Shown: positions 23,930 through 33,049, counted from the first letter of the stretch. The stretch: DNA of 34,273 nucleotides from Clostridia bacterium (GCA_003246365.1 QKAN01000021.1:1-34273); one strand, 5' to 3'. Notes: generated by a model from the sequence alone, not told the origin. Program-made: numbers and translations.

Positions 23930-25477
23930 TTATGCGGCCTTCTTGCAGGTTGAGTCAAATTCCTGCTGAATCGTCTCATCCGGCTTTTTCGTCAGCAGCG
24001 ACACAACGACGATTGTGATGCAGGAAAACAGGAACGCCGGCAGCAGCTCGTAGATGCTCCATACGCCGCCGAGTTTGCTGATGAAGAAGTTCCAGACAAA
24101 CACCATTGCGCCGCCTGCGATCATGCCCGCGATTGCGCCGGCATAGGTCGTCCGCTTCCAGAACAGCGAGAAGAGCATCAGCGGGCCGAACGCAGCGCCA
24201 AAGCCGGCCCATGCGAAGTCAACGATGGTAAAGATGACCTGGTTTTTGCCGGTTGCAACAAAAATGGCAAAGATGGTGATGAGCACGAGCACGATGCGGG
24301 AAACCCACATGGTCTCCTTTTCCGAAGCATTTTTACGGATGAGCCCCTGCCAGACGTTTTTGGAAACGGCGGAGGCGGAGATGAGCAGGTAGGAGTCCGA
24401 CGAGCTGATCGCCGCGGCGAGGATGCCCGCGCTGACAAGGCCGGCAAGCAACGGCGGCAGCAGCTTTGTGGACATGAGGATGAAGATGTTTTCCGTGTTG
24501 CCGGAGCCGTAAACTAAATAGGTGTCGGAGAACAGCACGCGGCCGATGATGCCGATTAACACAGCGGTGGTCAGCGAAATAACCACCCAAACGGTCGCGA
24601 TCCGGCGCGAACGCGTGAGTTCATGCTCGGAGCGGATGCCCATGAACCGGAGCAGAACCTGCGGCATGCCAAAGTAACCGAGGCCCCACGCCATTGCGGA
24701 GGCGATTGCCAGACCGGTATATTTGGACGCTTCGCCAAAGAGCGCAACGCCGTTTGCGGACTCTCCCGTCGGGGATGCCGAGGTGAGCAGACTCAAGAAG
24801 CCGGGAATACTCTGCGCGTTTGCAACGACCGCGCCGACGCCGCCCGCCGCCGCAATACCGAGCGCGACAACCAGCACGAGCGCGATGATCATGACGACCG
24901 CCTGCATGAAGTCCGACGTGCTTTCCGCAAGGAACCCGCCTAGGAACGTATAGGTGAGAACGAACAGCGCCGAAGCGATGACCATTGTGCTGTAGTTCGC
25001 GCCGAAGAGCTGGCTGAAGAGTTTGCCGCAGGCCATCAGGCAGCTGCCCGCATACGGTGTGAAGAACACGATGATCATGACCGATGCGATGGTCATGAGA
25101 ATGCGTTTCTTTTCATGAAACCTGCCGGAGAAAAAGTCCGGCACGGTGATTGCGCCGACCGCAACGCTGTAGCGGCGCAGACGCTTGGAGACGATGAGCC
25201 AGTTGAGATAGGTGCCGATTGCAAGGCCGATTGCCGTCCAGCCCGCGCTGGCAAGGCCGCTCCAATACGCAAGCCCCGGCAGACCCATCAGCAGCCAGCC
25301 GGACATATCTGACGCTTCCGCGCTGAAGGCGGAGACCCACGGGCCGAGCGTGCGCCCGCCGAGGAAGTACGACTCGGTGTCCTTGTTTGCGCGCTTTGCG
25401 AAAACGACGCCGATGATAATGACGACCGTCATGTATGCTACGATGGCGATCAGGTGTTGAATTTGGTCAGTCAGCAT
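23930..25477 (-). CDS. putP: Sodium/proline symporter (SSS family)
   Basis: A 515-residue secondary transporter that brings proline into the cell with Na+. It has about 13 membrane helices and the family signature SAEASDMSGWLLMGLPG near residue 53, where Asp57 corresponds to the Na+-site aspartate of E. coli PutP (D55). Further family blocks are FGRFHEKKR-type basic loop after helix 3 (here FFSGRFHEKKR), TYTFLGGFLAESTSDFMQ and the C-terminal AAISSSDSYLLISASAV. Length is normal. I start at 25477, with an AAGGT ribosome binding site; upstream in-frame ATGs lack one. It is monocistronic and ends at a terminator. Proline import may serve osmoprotection or Stickland-type metabolism; no proline-using enzyme is nearby. 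Confidence 0.9.
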   Translation of the reverse strand: MLTDQIQHLIAIVAYMTVVIIIGVVFAKRANKDTESYFLGGRTLGPWVSAFSAEASDMSGWLLMGLPGLAYWSGLASAGWTAIGLAIGTYLNWLIVSKRLRRYSVAVGAITVPDFFSGRFHEKKRILMTIASVMIIVFFTPYAGSCLMACGKLFSQLFGANYSTMVIASALFVLTYTFLGGFLAESTSDFMQAVVMIIALVLVVALGIAAAGGVGAVVANAQSIPGFLSLLTSASPTGESANGVALFGEASKYTGLAIASAMAWGLGYFGMPQVLLRFMGIRSEHELTRSRRIATVWVVISLTTAVLIGIIGRVLFSDTYLVYGSGNTENIFILMSTKLLPPLLAGLVSAGILAAAISSSDSYLLISASAVSKNVWQGLIRKNASEKETMWVSRIVLVLITIFAIFVATGKNQVIFTIVDFAWAGFGAAFGPLMLFSLFWKRTTYAGAIAGMIAGGAMVFVWNFFISKLGGVWSIYELLPAFLFSCITIVVVSLLTKKPDETIQQEFDSTCKKAA

Positions 25478-25664
25478 GAAACTACCTTCCATCATTTTAA
25501 ATTTGGTATGAAAATGCAGATTTGCAGACACATTATACAATATGGCAGGAGAGCCGTTCAAGCATCAGGCCAGTTTTTGGATGCATTATTTTATAACGAT
25601 GAATATCCGCCGAAACGCGGCGAAAACAGGTATAATAAGATATCTGTTTGAGCGGAGCGTGCAC

Positions 25665-26657
25665 ATGAAAAAACGGTTTTATCGGCGTTGGTGGTTTATT
25701 GTTCTTGTCGTTCTGGCGGTGGTTCTGGCGGCGGCTAGTTTCGTCTGGTCGCGCTCGGATGTGCTGCAGACGGCGGTGATCCGGCTCGTCTGCCTCGCCA
25801 GTCCTGGCGGCGCGGCAAAGGCGCGGGAAAAGGCGGTTGCGTCCGTGGTGCTGCTGGACGAGGATGTTTCCTACGAAAGCCGGTTTGACAACGGAACGAT
25901 GGACGTTTATGCCCTGCCGTCCGACGAAGTGCAGCCGCTGATCGTCTATGCGCACGGCGGCTACTACATCGGCGGGGACAAGAGCTCGCTTTCGGACTAT
26001 TGCCGGACGCTTGCGTCCTATGGATATGTCGTAGCCAACCTCAACTATATGCTCGCGCCGGATGGGCTGTATCCCACGCAGATTTTGCAGGTGAACGAGG
26101 CGATCGGCTACCTGTTGCAACACGCGGAGGAATACGGGTTTGATGCGGAGCGAATCTTCATCGCGGGAGACAGCGCGGGCGGACACCTTGCCTCGCAGAT
26201 GGGGCTGTATTATACCAATCTGGCGTTTCAGCAGGGAATCGGCGATGTGCCCGCGATATCGGCGGAGCAGTTATGCGGCGTGGTGTTGCACTGCGGATAT
26301 TACAACACAGACACCGTTGCGGCGACAGGGTTCCCGATGATCGAGGATTCCATCTGGATGCTGACGGGCGTAAAGGATTACGAGGGGACGCAGGTTGCGG
26401 CCCAGATGAATACGGTGGCGCAGGTCACCGCGGCGTATCCCGCCGTGTTTATCGACTGCGGAGATCAGGACCCGTTTATCACGCAGGCTGGGGAACTGAT
26501 TGCCGCGCTGACGGCAAACGGAGTACCGGTGACGAGCTATCTGCCCGAAACGGATCAGATTCCGCTGATGCATGAGTTTCAGTTGATGCTGAATACCGCG
26601 GAGGGGATGGAAGCGATGGAGCGGTTGGTGGGGTTTTTGGGCGAGAGAAGCAAATAG
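25665..26657 (+). CDS. Membrane-anchored alpha/beta hydrolase, HSL-type esterase
   Basis: A 330-residue predicted carboxylesterase with an N-terminal signal anchor (residues 10-27, preceded by KKRFYRRWW), so the catalytic domain should be outside the cytoplasm. Hormone-sensitive-lipase-type features are HGGYYIGGD (H97 onward, oxyanion hole), GDSAGGHLA with Ser170 as nucleophile, D269 in DQDPF as the acid, and His303 in LMHEFQ. The substrate is unknown; small acyl esters, including O-acetyl groups on glycans, would fit. The ATG at 25665 has GGAG 8 nt upstream, and a TATAAT box at 25631-25636 with no good -35 box lies just upstream. It is divergent from putP and not in an operon. Codon use is GC-rich compared with the gene that follows. 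Confidence 0.82.
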   Translation: MKKRFYRRWWFIVLVVLAVVLAAASFVWSRSDVLQTAVIRLVCLASPGGAAKAREKAVASVVLLDEDVSYESRFDNGTMDVYALPSDEVQPLIVYAHGGYYIGGDKSSLSDYCRTLASYGYVVANLNYMLAPDGLYPTQILQVNEAIGYLLQHAEEYGFDAERIFIAGDSAGGHLASQMGLYYTNLAFQQGIGDVPAISAEQLCGVVLHCGYYNTDTVAATGFPMIEDSIWMLTGVKDYEGTQVAAQMNTVAQVTAAYPAVFIDCGDQDPFITQAGELIAALTANGVPVTSYLPETDQIPLMHEFQLMLNTAEGMEAMERLVGFLGERSK

Positions 26658-26838
26658 AAATTTTGTAATTAAAAAGCGCGTCGGTCGTTAGATCGGTACG
26701 CAATTGATAATGTAACGGACGCAAGCAATGTATATTGATTAGTATAAATTACTTAAAATACAAGTAATCATAGTTGACTTTTCCAACACATATTAATACG
26801 ATGGGATCAGATTTTATTATGCACACTGGAGAAATAGA

Positions 26839-27501
26839 ATGACATATCTAGAATGCAAATCTTTTTTTGATTACTATCTTGCACTAGAAAAGGACTTTTT
26901 TCAAACAGATACTTTTGTAGCATTTCACGAGAATAATTACGAGACCTTCTCAATTGAGTTTTCAAAACAATTCTTATCTATAAGTTGTGAAGTTGAGACA
27001 GTTCTAAAGAAAATTTGTTATGAACTAAATCCGGGGAATAATTACACAACCATCGATAAATATAGGGATTGTTTGATCGAGCATCTGAAGTATTTTTCAT
27101 TTGAAGAGGTTCACTTTGTTAGACCAAATTTAGCTTTTCAACCATGGTTAGCATGGAGTGAGTTGAAACCATTAATTTGGTGGCAGGATTATCAGAAAGT
27201 CAAACACAGACGAGCTGAGAAGGATGATGCAGGTGTACCAAACTTTTATAGAGCAAATTTAAGAAACTTACTAAGCGCTATAGCTGCTTTATATATTGCT
27301 GAGGAGTATTTGTTCTATTTATATGAAAAAAAGCATGGTCATCCTGATAATGAAAAGTCATATGTTTTACAATACCTAAAATCTGAAAATTTAGTAATCA
27401 AAGGTTGGAGCAAATGTTATCTGAATTTTCAAGGTAATTATTGGTGCGACTTAAGAAAATTAAATGAAATTATGGAAGATCGAAGAAAAATAGAAACATA
27501 A
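26839..27501 (+). CDS. AT-rich hypothetical protein, possibly HEPN-like
   Basis: A 220-residue, mainly helical protein I cannot name. It is strikingly AT-rich compared with both neighbours, a sign of recent transfer. The middle carries KPLIWWQDYQKVKHRR (H123), followed by FYRANLRNLLSAIAALYIAEEYLFYLYEKKH. The combination of a W..Y.KVKH.R segment with a following long helix resembles HEPN-type or Abi-like proteins, in which an R/H pair cuts RNA; but the classical Rx4-6H spacing is not clear, so this is only a suggestion. The ATG at 26839 has GGAG 8 nt upstream. No toxin, antitoxin or methylase partner is next to it. If it is a defence gene it would act alone, like the Shedu gene at the other end of the window. 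Confidence 0.45.
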   Translation: MTYLECKSFFDYYLALEKDFFQTDTFVAFHENNYETFSIEFSKQFLSISCEVETVLKKICYELNPGNNYTTIDKYRDCLIEHLKYFSFEEVHFVRPNLAFQPWLAWSELKPLIWWQDYQKVKHRRAEKDDAGVPNFYRANLRNLLSAIAALYIAEEYLFYLYEKKHGHPDNEKSYVLQYLKSENLVIKGWSKCYLNFQGNYWCDLRKLNEIMEDRRKIET

Positions 27502-27608
27502 TCCCCACTCCACGCACCGTAGACCCCGCCCCCGCCCAACCTGATGTATAATACCCTTGTCGGCGCACGACCAACGGAAAATTCCCTGCGCCAACAGGAG
27601 AACCAACC

Positions 27609-27953
27609 ATGAATCCCCAAAACAAAAAAGACCTCATCGCCGCATATAAGCAGCGCGTACAGACGGGCGGCATCTATGCCGTAAGCAACGCGCAAACGGG
27701 CAAATCCCTCGTGCTTGCCAGCGCGGATATCGACGGCATCCGCAAGCGCTATGAGTTTGCCGAGATGACCGGCGGCTGCTTTCATCCGAAGCTCGTCAAG
27801 GATGCGCAAACCTACGGCAACGGCGCGTTTACCTTTACCGTGCTGGAAACGCTGGATCAAAAACCCACGCAGACCAACCGCGAATTTGCGGACGATCTGA
27901 ATGTGCTGCTGGACATGTGGCTGGAAAAGTATGACCCCGCGACGCTGTATTGA
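27609..27953 (+). CDS. GIY-YIG-like nuclease-fold protein
   Basis: A 114-residue protein resembling small GIY-YIG proteins. GGIYAVSN (residues 20-27) is the GIY half; the YIG half is degenerate (SLVLAS), then IRKRYEFAE supplies the basic helix, and YGNGAFTFTVLETL matches the later Y-G-...-F-F-V-L-E block common in this group. GIY-YIG proteins cut DNA in repair, recombination or mobile elements, but many small ones have no known role, and the weakened second half may reduce activity. The ATG at 27609 has AGGAG 8-9 nt upstream. A TATAAT box lies about 60 nt before the start, without a clear -35 box. Its terminator overlaps its own 3' end. Confidence 0.7.
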   Translation: MNPQNKKDLIAAYKQRVQTGGIYAVSNAQTGKSLVLASADIDGIRKRYEFAEMTGGCFHPKLVKDAQTYGNGAFTFTVLETLDQKPTQTNREFADDLNVLLDMWLEKYDPATLY

Positions 27954-27977
27954 CCGGCGGACGGGGTTTTCTTTTTT
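27934..27977 (+). terminator. Terminator overlapping the end of the GIY-YIG-like gene
   Basis: ACCCCG (27934-27939) pairs with CGGGGT (27962-27967), with additional GC pairing possible inside the long loop, followed by TTTTCTTTTTT. The left arm lies inside the coding sequence. Confidence 0.6.
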
Positions 27978-28043
27978 ATGCGGCTGTGCTAGCATGATAA
28001 TCGCAAACGGTCAATCGACTGTTTGCAGGGGGCGGACGTAGAT

Positions 28044-28529
28044 ATGAAGATAAAAATTGAACGGAATTGGCTGGATACGGTCACGGAGGCTGTCAGCCTC
28101 GTGTGTCTGGTTGGCGTCGTGGTTTTCCTCGCGCTGGTGTGGAACAACCTGCCGGATCAATTGCCCGCGCATTATAACTTTGCGGGCGAAGTCACGCGCT
28201 GGGGCAGCAAAAACATCGTTCTGTTTCTGCCCGCGCTGAGCTGGGTTATCTTCGGCATGATCTCGCTGATCGAGCGCTTTCCGCAGGTTTGGAACACGGG
28301 CGTGCGCGTGACCGACGCGAACCGGACGCAGGTTTACCGCGTGCTCAAAAACCTGATTCAGGTGGTCAAAGCGCTGGTGGTCGCCGTGTTTGCGTATCTA
28401 ACGGTGATTACGGCTCTGCAAATCAGCCTGCCGCCGTGGTTTCTGCTGGCGTTTCTGCTCGTGCTGTTTTTCAGCATTATGCGCTGTTTTGCCAGCTTGT
28501 TTCGCATCTCCCGAGAGAGCGCGGAGTAG
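28044..28529 (+). CDS. DUF1648 membrane protein
   Basis: A 161-residue protein with a first helix followed by LPDQLPAHYNFAGEVTRWGS (from about residue 38), the highly characteristic DUF1648 signature, and three further helices. DUF1648 proteins include immunity-like proteins (SdpI family) and uncharacterised membrane proteins; their role here is unknown. This one lacks the larger SdpI C-terminal unit, so an immunity role is not supported. I start at the ATG at 28044; an in-frame TTG at 28023 is the alternative. The G-rich sequence GGGGGCGG lies 10-17 nt upstream. A terminator follows 44 nt after the stop, so it is probably monocistronic. Confidence 0.78.
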   Translation: MKIKIERNWLDTVTEAVSLVCLVGVVVFLALVWNNLPDQLPAHYNFAGEVTRWGSKNIVLFLPALSWVIFGMISLIERFPQVWNTGVRVTDANRTQVYRVLKNLIQVVKALVVAVFAYLTVITALQISLPPWFLLAFLLVLFFSIMRCFASLFRISRESAE

Positions 28530-28572
28530 CGGACGAAAAGCCGGATTTTTACAATAAAATTGCTTTGATAAG

Positions 28573-28599
28573 CGCGTTCGTCGGGAACGCGTCTTTTTT
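28573..28599 (+). terminator. Terminator after the DUF1648 gene
   Basis: CGCGTTC (28573-28579) pairs with GAACGCG (28585-28591), followed by TCTTTTTT. It separates this gene from the downstream one-carbon operon. Confidence 0.85.
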
Positions 28600-28615
28600 A
28601 TCCAATGTTCAGCCG

Positions 28616-28645
28616 TTGACGGACGAGGCGTGAAAATAATACAAT
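28616..28645 (+). promoter_or_regulatory. Promoter of the fhs operon
   Basis: TTGACG (28616-28621), an 18-bp spacer and TACAAT (28640-28645) match the sigma-A consensus at five positions each. They lie 62 nt upstream of the fhs start codon and just after the preceding terminator. Confidence 0.65.
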
Positions 28646-28706
28646 GAGAAGCACGAAATACGTATCATCCAACGGGCAGACGCCCGCAAATAAAAGGAGA
28701 ACTCGA

Positions 28707-30383
28707 ATGACACACCCCTCCGACATCGAAATCGCACAGAGCGCAACCGTACATCCCATTACGGAAATCGCAGAAGCGCTTGGGATCGACGAACGCTATG
28801 TGGAACAATACGGCCGGTATAAGGCAAAGATCGATTATAATCTGCTCCGCGACCTGAAGGACAAGCCGGACGGCAAGCTTATTCTCGTCACCGCCATCTC
28901 GCCAACGCCCGCCGGCGAAGGCAAAACCACCACGACGGTCGGTCTTGCGGATGGTCTGCGCAAAATCGGCAAACGCTCGGTCGTCGCCCTGCGGGAGCCG
29001 TCGCTCGGCCCCGTGTTCGGCGTAAAGGGCGGCGCGGCAGGCGGCGGATATGCGCAGGTGGTTCCGATGGAGGACATCAACCTGCACTTTACCGGAGATT
29101 TTCACGCCATCGGCGCGGCGAACAACCTGCTTGCCGCAATGCTGGACAACCATATTTATCAGGGCAACGCGCTGAACATCGACCCACGCCGCATCACCTG
29201 GAAACGCTGTGTGGACATGAACGACCGTCAGCTGCGCTTCGTTGTGGATGGTCTCGGCGGGCGCGTCAACGGCACCCCGCGCGAGGACGGATATGATATC
29301 ACAGTCGCCAGCGAGGTCATGGCGGTGCTCTGCCTTGCCTCGGATGTGCCGGACTTAAAGGAACGCCTGAGCCGAATCATCGTCGGCTATACGTTTGACG
29401 AAAAGCCTGTGACCGCGGGCGACCTAAAGGCGGCGGGCGCGATGGCGGCGCTGTTGAAAGACGCGCTGAAACCCAACCTTGTTCAGACGCTGGAACAGAC
29501 GCCCGCGTTTGTGCACGGCGGCCCGTTTGCAAACATTGCACACGGCTGCAATTCGCTCACCGCAACGCGCCTTGCGCTGAAACTCGGCGAATACGCGGTG
29601 ACCGAGGCCGGCTTTGGCGCGGATCTTGGCGCGGAGAAATTTCTTGATATCAAATGCCGCATGTCGGGGCTCAAGCCTGCGACGGCGGTCGTGGTTGCGA
29701 CCGTTCGCGCGCTCAAGCACCACGGCGGCGTGGCAAAGGACGCATTGACGCAGGAAAATCTGGACGCGCTGGAAAAAGGACTGCCGAATCTTTTGCAGCA
29801 TGTGGAAAACCTGAAAACCGTGTTTCATCTGCCGTGCGTGGTGGCGATTAACGCGTTTCCGACCGATACGCCCGCGGAGCTTAAACTGGTGGAGGAGAAA
29901 TGCCGCGCGCTGAATGTGCCCGTCGCCCTTTCGGAAGTTTGGGCAAAGGGCGGCGAAGGCGGCGTTGCGCTCGCCGAGGCGGTTTGCCGCGTCGCGGAGC
30001 AGCCAAACGAGTTTACGCAAAGCTACGGCCTGGATTTGACCATCGAGCAGAAGATTGAATCGATCGTTCAGAACGTCTATCACGGGGATGGCGTAACGTT
30101 TTCGCCGCAGGCGAAAAAAGACGCGCAGAAACTCGCCAGTCTCGGCTTTGGCAATCTGCCGGTTTGCATGGCAAAGACGCAGTATTCCTTTTCCGACAAC
30201 GCGGCGTTGCTCGGCGCGCCGAGGGGATTTACGGTCAACGTCCGCTCGCTCAAGGTCAGCGCAGGTGCGGGATTCATCGTCGTGCTGACGGGCGACATCA
30301 TGACCATGCCTGGTTTACCGAAGACGCCCGCGGCAGAGCGGATCGATGTAGACGAAACAGGCAAGATCAGCGGGCTTTTCTAA
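28707..30383 (+). CDS. fhs: Formate-tetrahydrofolate ligase
   Basis: A 558-residue enzyme, the normal length. It joins formate to tetrahydrofolate at the cost of ATP, making 10-formyl-THF for purine synthesis, initiator tRNA formylation or, in acetogens, the methyl branch of the Wood-Ljungdahl pathway. The ATP-binding loop is [11 protein letters not shown] (residues 67-77), followed by [20 protein letters not shown] and [14 protein letters not shown], all invariant family blocks. The C-terminal part has [14 protein letters not shown], also typical. The start at 28707 has AAGGAG 6 nt upstream. folD follows after a 31-bp gap, so the two enzymes for 10-formyl-, methenyl- and methylene-THF are made together. 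A separate methenyl-THF cyclohydrolase gene is not present in this operon. Confidence 0.97.
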   Translation: MTHPSDIEIAQSATVHPITEIAEALGIDERYVEQYGRYKAKIDYNLLRDLKDKPDGKLILVTAISPTPAGEGKTTTTVGLADGLRKIGKRSVVALREPSLGPVFGVKGGAAGGGYAQVVPMEDINLHFTGDFHAIGAANNLLAAMLDNHIYQGNALNIDPRRITWKRCVDMNDRQLRFVVDGLGGRVNGTPREDGYDITVASEVMAVLCLASDVPDLKERLSRIIVGYTFDEKPVTAGDLKAAGAMAALLKDALKPNLVQTLEQTPAFVHGGPFANIAHGCNSLTATRLALKLGEYAVTEAGFGADLGAEKFLDIKCRMSGLKPATAVVVATVRALKHHGGVAKDALTQENLDALEKGLPNLLQHVENLKTVFHLPCVVAINAFPTDTPAELKLVEEKCRALNVPVALSEVWAKGGEGGVALAEAVCRVAEQPNEFTQSYGLDLTIEQKIESIVQNVYHGDGVTFSPQAKKDAQKLASLGFGNLPVCMAKTQYSFSDNAALLGAPRGFTVNVRSLKVSAGAGFIVVLTGDIMTMPGLPKTPAAERIDVDETGKISGLF

Positions 30384-30414
30384 ACGGCGTAACAGACAGG
30401 ATGCGAGGTGCACT

Positions 30415-31272
30415 ATGGCAACTTTACTCAAAGGTGCGGAGGTCGTTTCCGCGCTCAACGCGCGGATTACGGCGGATGTCGAACAGCTCAAAAATCGGGG
30501 AACCGCGCCCGCGTTAGCGCTGGTGCGCGTCGGCGAACGCGCGGACGACATCGCCTACGAGCGCGGATTATTGAAGCGCGCGGAGACGGTCGGCGTGGCG
30601 GTGCGGCAGTTTCTTCTGCCGGAGACGGTGTCGCAGGAAGAGCTGCTCGGGGCAATCCGCCAGATCAACAGCGATGCGTCGATCCACGGTTGCCTGATTT
30701 TTCGCCCGTTGCCAAAGTCGATTAGCGACGAACGGGTGCGCGCCGCCCTCGCGCCGGAAAAGGATGTGGACGGCATTACCGAAGGTTCGCTTGCGGGCGT
30801 GTTTTCGGGAACGAAACACGGCTTTCCGCCATGCACGGCGCAAGCCTGCATCGAAATACTGGACTATTACGGCGTAGAGACACAGGGGAAAACCGCCGTG
30901 GTGATCGGCCGCAGTCTCGTGGTCGGCAAACCCGTCGCCATGATGCTGCTGCAAAAAAACGCGACGGTTACCATTTGCCACACGAAAACGGTCGATATGC
31001 CTTCCGTAACAAAGCGGGCGGATATCCTGATCGTGGCGGCTGGCCGCGCGGGCGTGGTCGGCGCGGACTATGTGTCCGCCGGGCAGACGGTGCTGGATGT
31101 CGGCATCAATTTTACGCCAGAAGGCAAGATGGTTGGCGACGCGGACTTTGCCGCAATCGAACCCATAGCGGGCGCAATTACGCCCGTGCCGGGCGGCGTT
31201 GGAACGGTAACCACCTCCGTTTTGATGGCGCATGTGGTAGAGGCGGCGAAGCGCGCGCTGGAGTGCGCATAG
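30415..31272 (+). CDS. folD: Methylene-THF dehydrogenase / methenyl-THF cyclohydrolase family protein
   Basis: A 285-residue protein that interconverts methylene- and methenyl-THF using NAD(P), and in bifunctional members also hydrolyses methenyl-THF to 10-formyl-THF. Family blocks are VVIGRSLVVGKPVAMMLL (nucleotide-binding loop) and ITPVPGGVGTVTTSVLM at the C-terminus. In the active site, the usual Y-x-x-x-K reads Y48-E-R-G-L52, with a lysine only at position 54. The lysine needed for cyclohydrolase activity in characterised FolD proteins is thus absent at its normal place. I recall the DDxxYERGxxKR form from other clostridial FolDs, so this may be a real subfamily and not a defect. The ATG at 30415 has GAGGTG 4 nt upstream. 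It is the second gene of the operon. Confidence 0.92.
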   Translation: MATLLKGAEVVSALNARITADVEQLKNRGTAPALALVRVGERADDIAYERGLLKRAETVGVAVRQFLLPETVSQEELLGAIRQINSDASIHGCLIFRPLPKSISDERVRAALAPEKDVDGITEGSLAGVFSGTKHGFPPCTAQACIEILDYYGVETQGKTAVVIGRSLVVGKPVAMMLLQKNATVTICHTKTVDMPSVTKRADILIVAAGRAGVVGADYVSAGQTVLDVGINFTPEGKMVGDADFAAIEPIAGAITPVPGGVGTVTTSVLMAHVVEAAKRALECA

Positions 31273-31297
31273 AAAACACAATATTGGGGGGATTCCG

Positions 31298-32164
31298 TTG
31301 AAGCGGAGCAGGGGGAAGAGCTTTCTTTTTACGCTGGCTGTCTACGCGCTGGCGCTTGCTGCGGGGTTATTTGTTTACCGGCATATGAATGGCGGCGTGA
31401 TATTTCGCGTGTTCGCGGCGGATATCGCCGCAACGCTCTTGATGTATCTGGTGAGTCTGCCGCTGGAAAACGCATCGGTGTACGATCCTTACTGGTCGGT
31501 TGCGCCGGTCGTGATTCTGCCGCTGGCAATTGAGGAATTTGGCGCATGGAACGCGGGCACGATTTTGCTGCTCGCGTGCGTTTGTTATTGGGGCATTCGC
31601 CTGACCGCAAACTGGGCGTATACCTTTCACGGGTATGAGCATCAGGATTGGCGCTATACCATGCTGCGTGAAAAGAGCGGCGTGTTTTATCCGCTTGTGA
31701 GCTTGTTTGGCATCATGCTGTTTCCGACGCTTGTGGTTTACCTTTGCCTGTTGCCTGCGCTTTTCTATGTTCAGACGGGCGGGGTCAATCTGGTTACGTT
31801 GCTCGGTTTTGCGCTGAGTATTTCCGCCGCAACGCTGCAGCTTGTTGCGGATATTCAGCTGCATCGCTTTCAGAAACGGGCGGCGAACCGCGGAGAAATT
31901 ATCCGAAGCGGCGTCTGGCGGCATTCGCGGCATCCGAACTATCTCGGCGAAATCCTGATGTGGTGGGGCGTCTATCTGGTGATGCTCTCCGTACTGCCGG
32001 GTCGCTGGCTTCTCGGCGTCGGCGCGCTGGTCAACACGATGATGTTCCTGCTGATCAGTATCCCGATGGCGGAGAAACGTCTGGCAGGGTATAAGCAGGG
32101 GTATGACCGCTATGTCGCGGAAACAAATCGGCTTTTGCCGCTTGCGCTGAAGCGCGCACGGTAA
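31298..32164 (+). CDS. DUF1295 membrane protein (steroid 5-alpha-reductase-like)
   Basis: A 288-residue protein with about seven membrane helices and the DUF1295 signature in both halves: NASVYDPYWSVAPVVI near residue 58 and GVWRHSRHPNYLGEILMWWG (H212) near the C-terminus. This RHPNYLGE block is shared with steroid 5-alpha-reductases and isoprenylcysteine methyltransferases; the reductase branch reduces double bonds in lipids. The start is a TTG at 31298, with GGGGGGA 5-6 nt upstream; there is no nearby ATG in frame that would keep the first helix intact. It is 25 bp after folD and 41 bp before an SDR oxidoreductase. Together the last two may form a small lipid-reduction unit. The substrate is unknown. 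Confidence 0.82.
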   Translation: MKRSRGKSFLFTLAVYALALAAGLFVYRHMNGGVIFRVFAADIAATLLMYLVSLPLENASVYDPYWSVAPVVILPLAIEEFGAWNAGTILLLACVCYWGIRLTANWAYTFHGYEHQDWRYTMLREKSGVFYPLVSLFGIMLFPTLVVYLCLLPALFYVQTGGVNLVTLLGFALSISAATLQLVADIQLHRFQKRAANRGEIIRSGVWRHSRHPNYLGEILMWWGVYLVMLSVLPGRWLLGVGALVNTMMFLLISIPMAEKRLAGYKQGYDRYVAETNRLLPLALKRAR

Positions 32165-32205
32165 ACGGCATTGCATCGAATGAAAAAAATATGGAGGCAG
32201 ACGGC

Positions 32206-32994
32206 ATGAAAAACATCGTAATTACGGGCAGCACGCGCGGTATCGGATTTGCCATGGCGAAAGAGTTTTTAGCCGCCGGCTGCCGGGTGACGCTATCCGG
32301 ACGGGGAGACACGCTGTCGCCGGAGGTGCAGAGCGAACTGAGCCGGTTTGACGGTCGTTATCAATATGTTCCTTGCCAGGTGCGGAATTTGGCGGACGTA
32401 GAGCATCTCTGGGATGCATCCGTCAAGACGTTTGGTGCGGTGGATATCTGGATCAACAACGCCGGACAAAACGCGCCGCATGCTTTCATCCATGAAACGG
32501 AGGAACGCTATGTCCGCGCCGCTGTGGAAACCAATATGCTCGGCGTGATATTCGGTTCTCAGGTTGCGGCGCGCGGAATGACCCGGCAAGGGCACGGCGC
32601 AATCTACAGCATGGAGGGACTGGGTTCCAACGACATGATACAGTTAAAAACCATCCTCTATGGAACCACCAAGCGCGCGCTCACGTATTTTATGAAGGGT
32701 CTCGCCAAAGAACTGGACGGAACCGGCGTGATTGCGGGGCGTTTGTCCCCCGGCATGATGCTGACCGATTTCATCACCAAAACGCCGGACGGAGCCGTTG
32801 CCGCAATTCAGAGCGATCCGCACTTCAAGAAGATTTTCAACATTCTGGCGGACAAACCGGAAACCGTCGCGGCCTTTTTCGTGCCGCGGATGTTGAAGAA
32901 CACGAAGAACGACCGTCAGATTGCCTGGCTGACCGGAGGGAAAGCGGCATGGCGGTTTATGAGCGCACCGTTTCACAAGAGAACATTGATTTAA
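32206..32994 (+). CDS. Short-chain dehydrogenase/reductase (SDR)
   Basis: A 262-residue NAD(P)-dependent oxidoreductase with the classical SDR pattern: GSTRGIG (G8-G14) for the cofactor, NNAG (from N84), Ser135, and YGTTK (Tyr152, Lys156). Arg11 after the first glycine hints at NADP. The substrate is not evident; the sequence has some likeness to chlorophyll b reductase-type (NYC1) SDRs, which in bacteria mark an uncharacterised group. The start at 32206 has GGAGG 8 nt upstream; the earlier ATG at 32191 contains that site. It follows the DUF1295 gene and probably works with it on the same lipid-like substrate. Confidence 0.88.
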   Translation: MKNIVITGSTRGIGFAMAKEFLAAGCRVTLSGRGDTLSPEVQSELSRFDGRYQYVPCQVRNLADVEHLWDASVKTFGAVDIWINNAGQNAPHAFIHETEERYVRAAVETNMLGVIFGSQVAARGMTRQGHGAIYSMEGLGSNDMIQLKTILYGTTKRALTYFMKGLAKELDGTGVIAGRLSPGMMLTDFITKTPDGAVAAIQSDPHFKKIFNILADKPETVAAFFVPRMLKNTKNDRQIAWLTGGKAAWRFMSAPFHKRTLI

Positions 32995-33049
32995 TTGCAA
33001 TTGTGTTGTTTGGCAGAAAGATGTGTAGTACCAACCGGAAGGGAAGGAA

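Noticed and set aside
23927-23935. Run of seven G bases near the putP stop codon as a phase-variation tract
   Set aside because: It lies at the stop codon and downstream of it, so slippage would scarcely change the product.
29424-30083. Long minus-strand frame opposite fhs
   Set aside because: A shadow of a highly conserved gene; arginine-rich and without a start signal.
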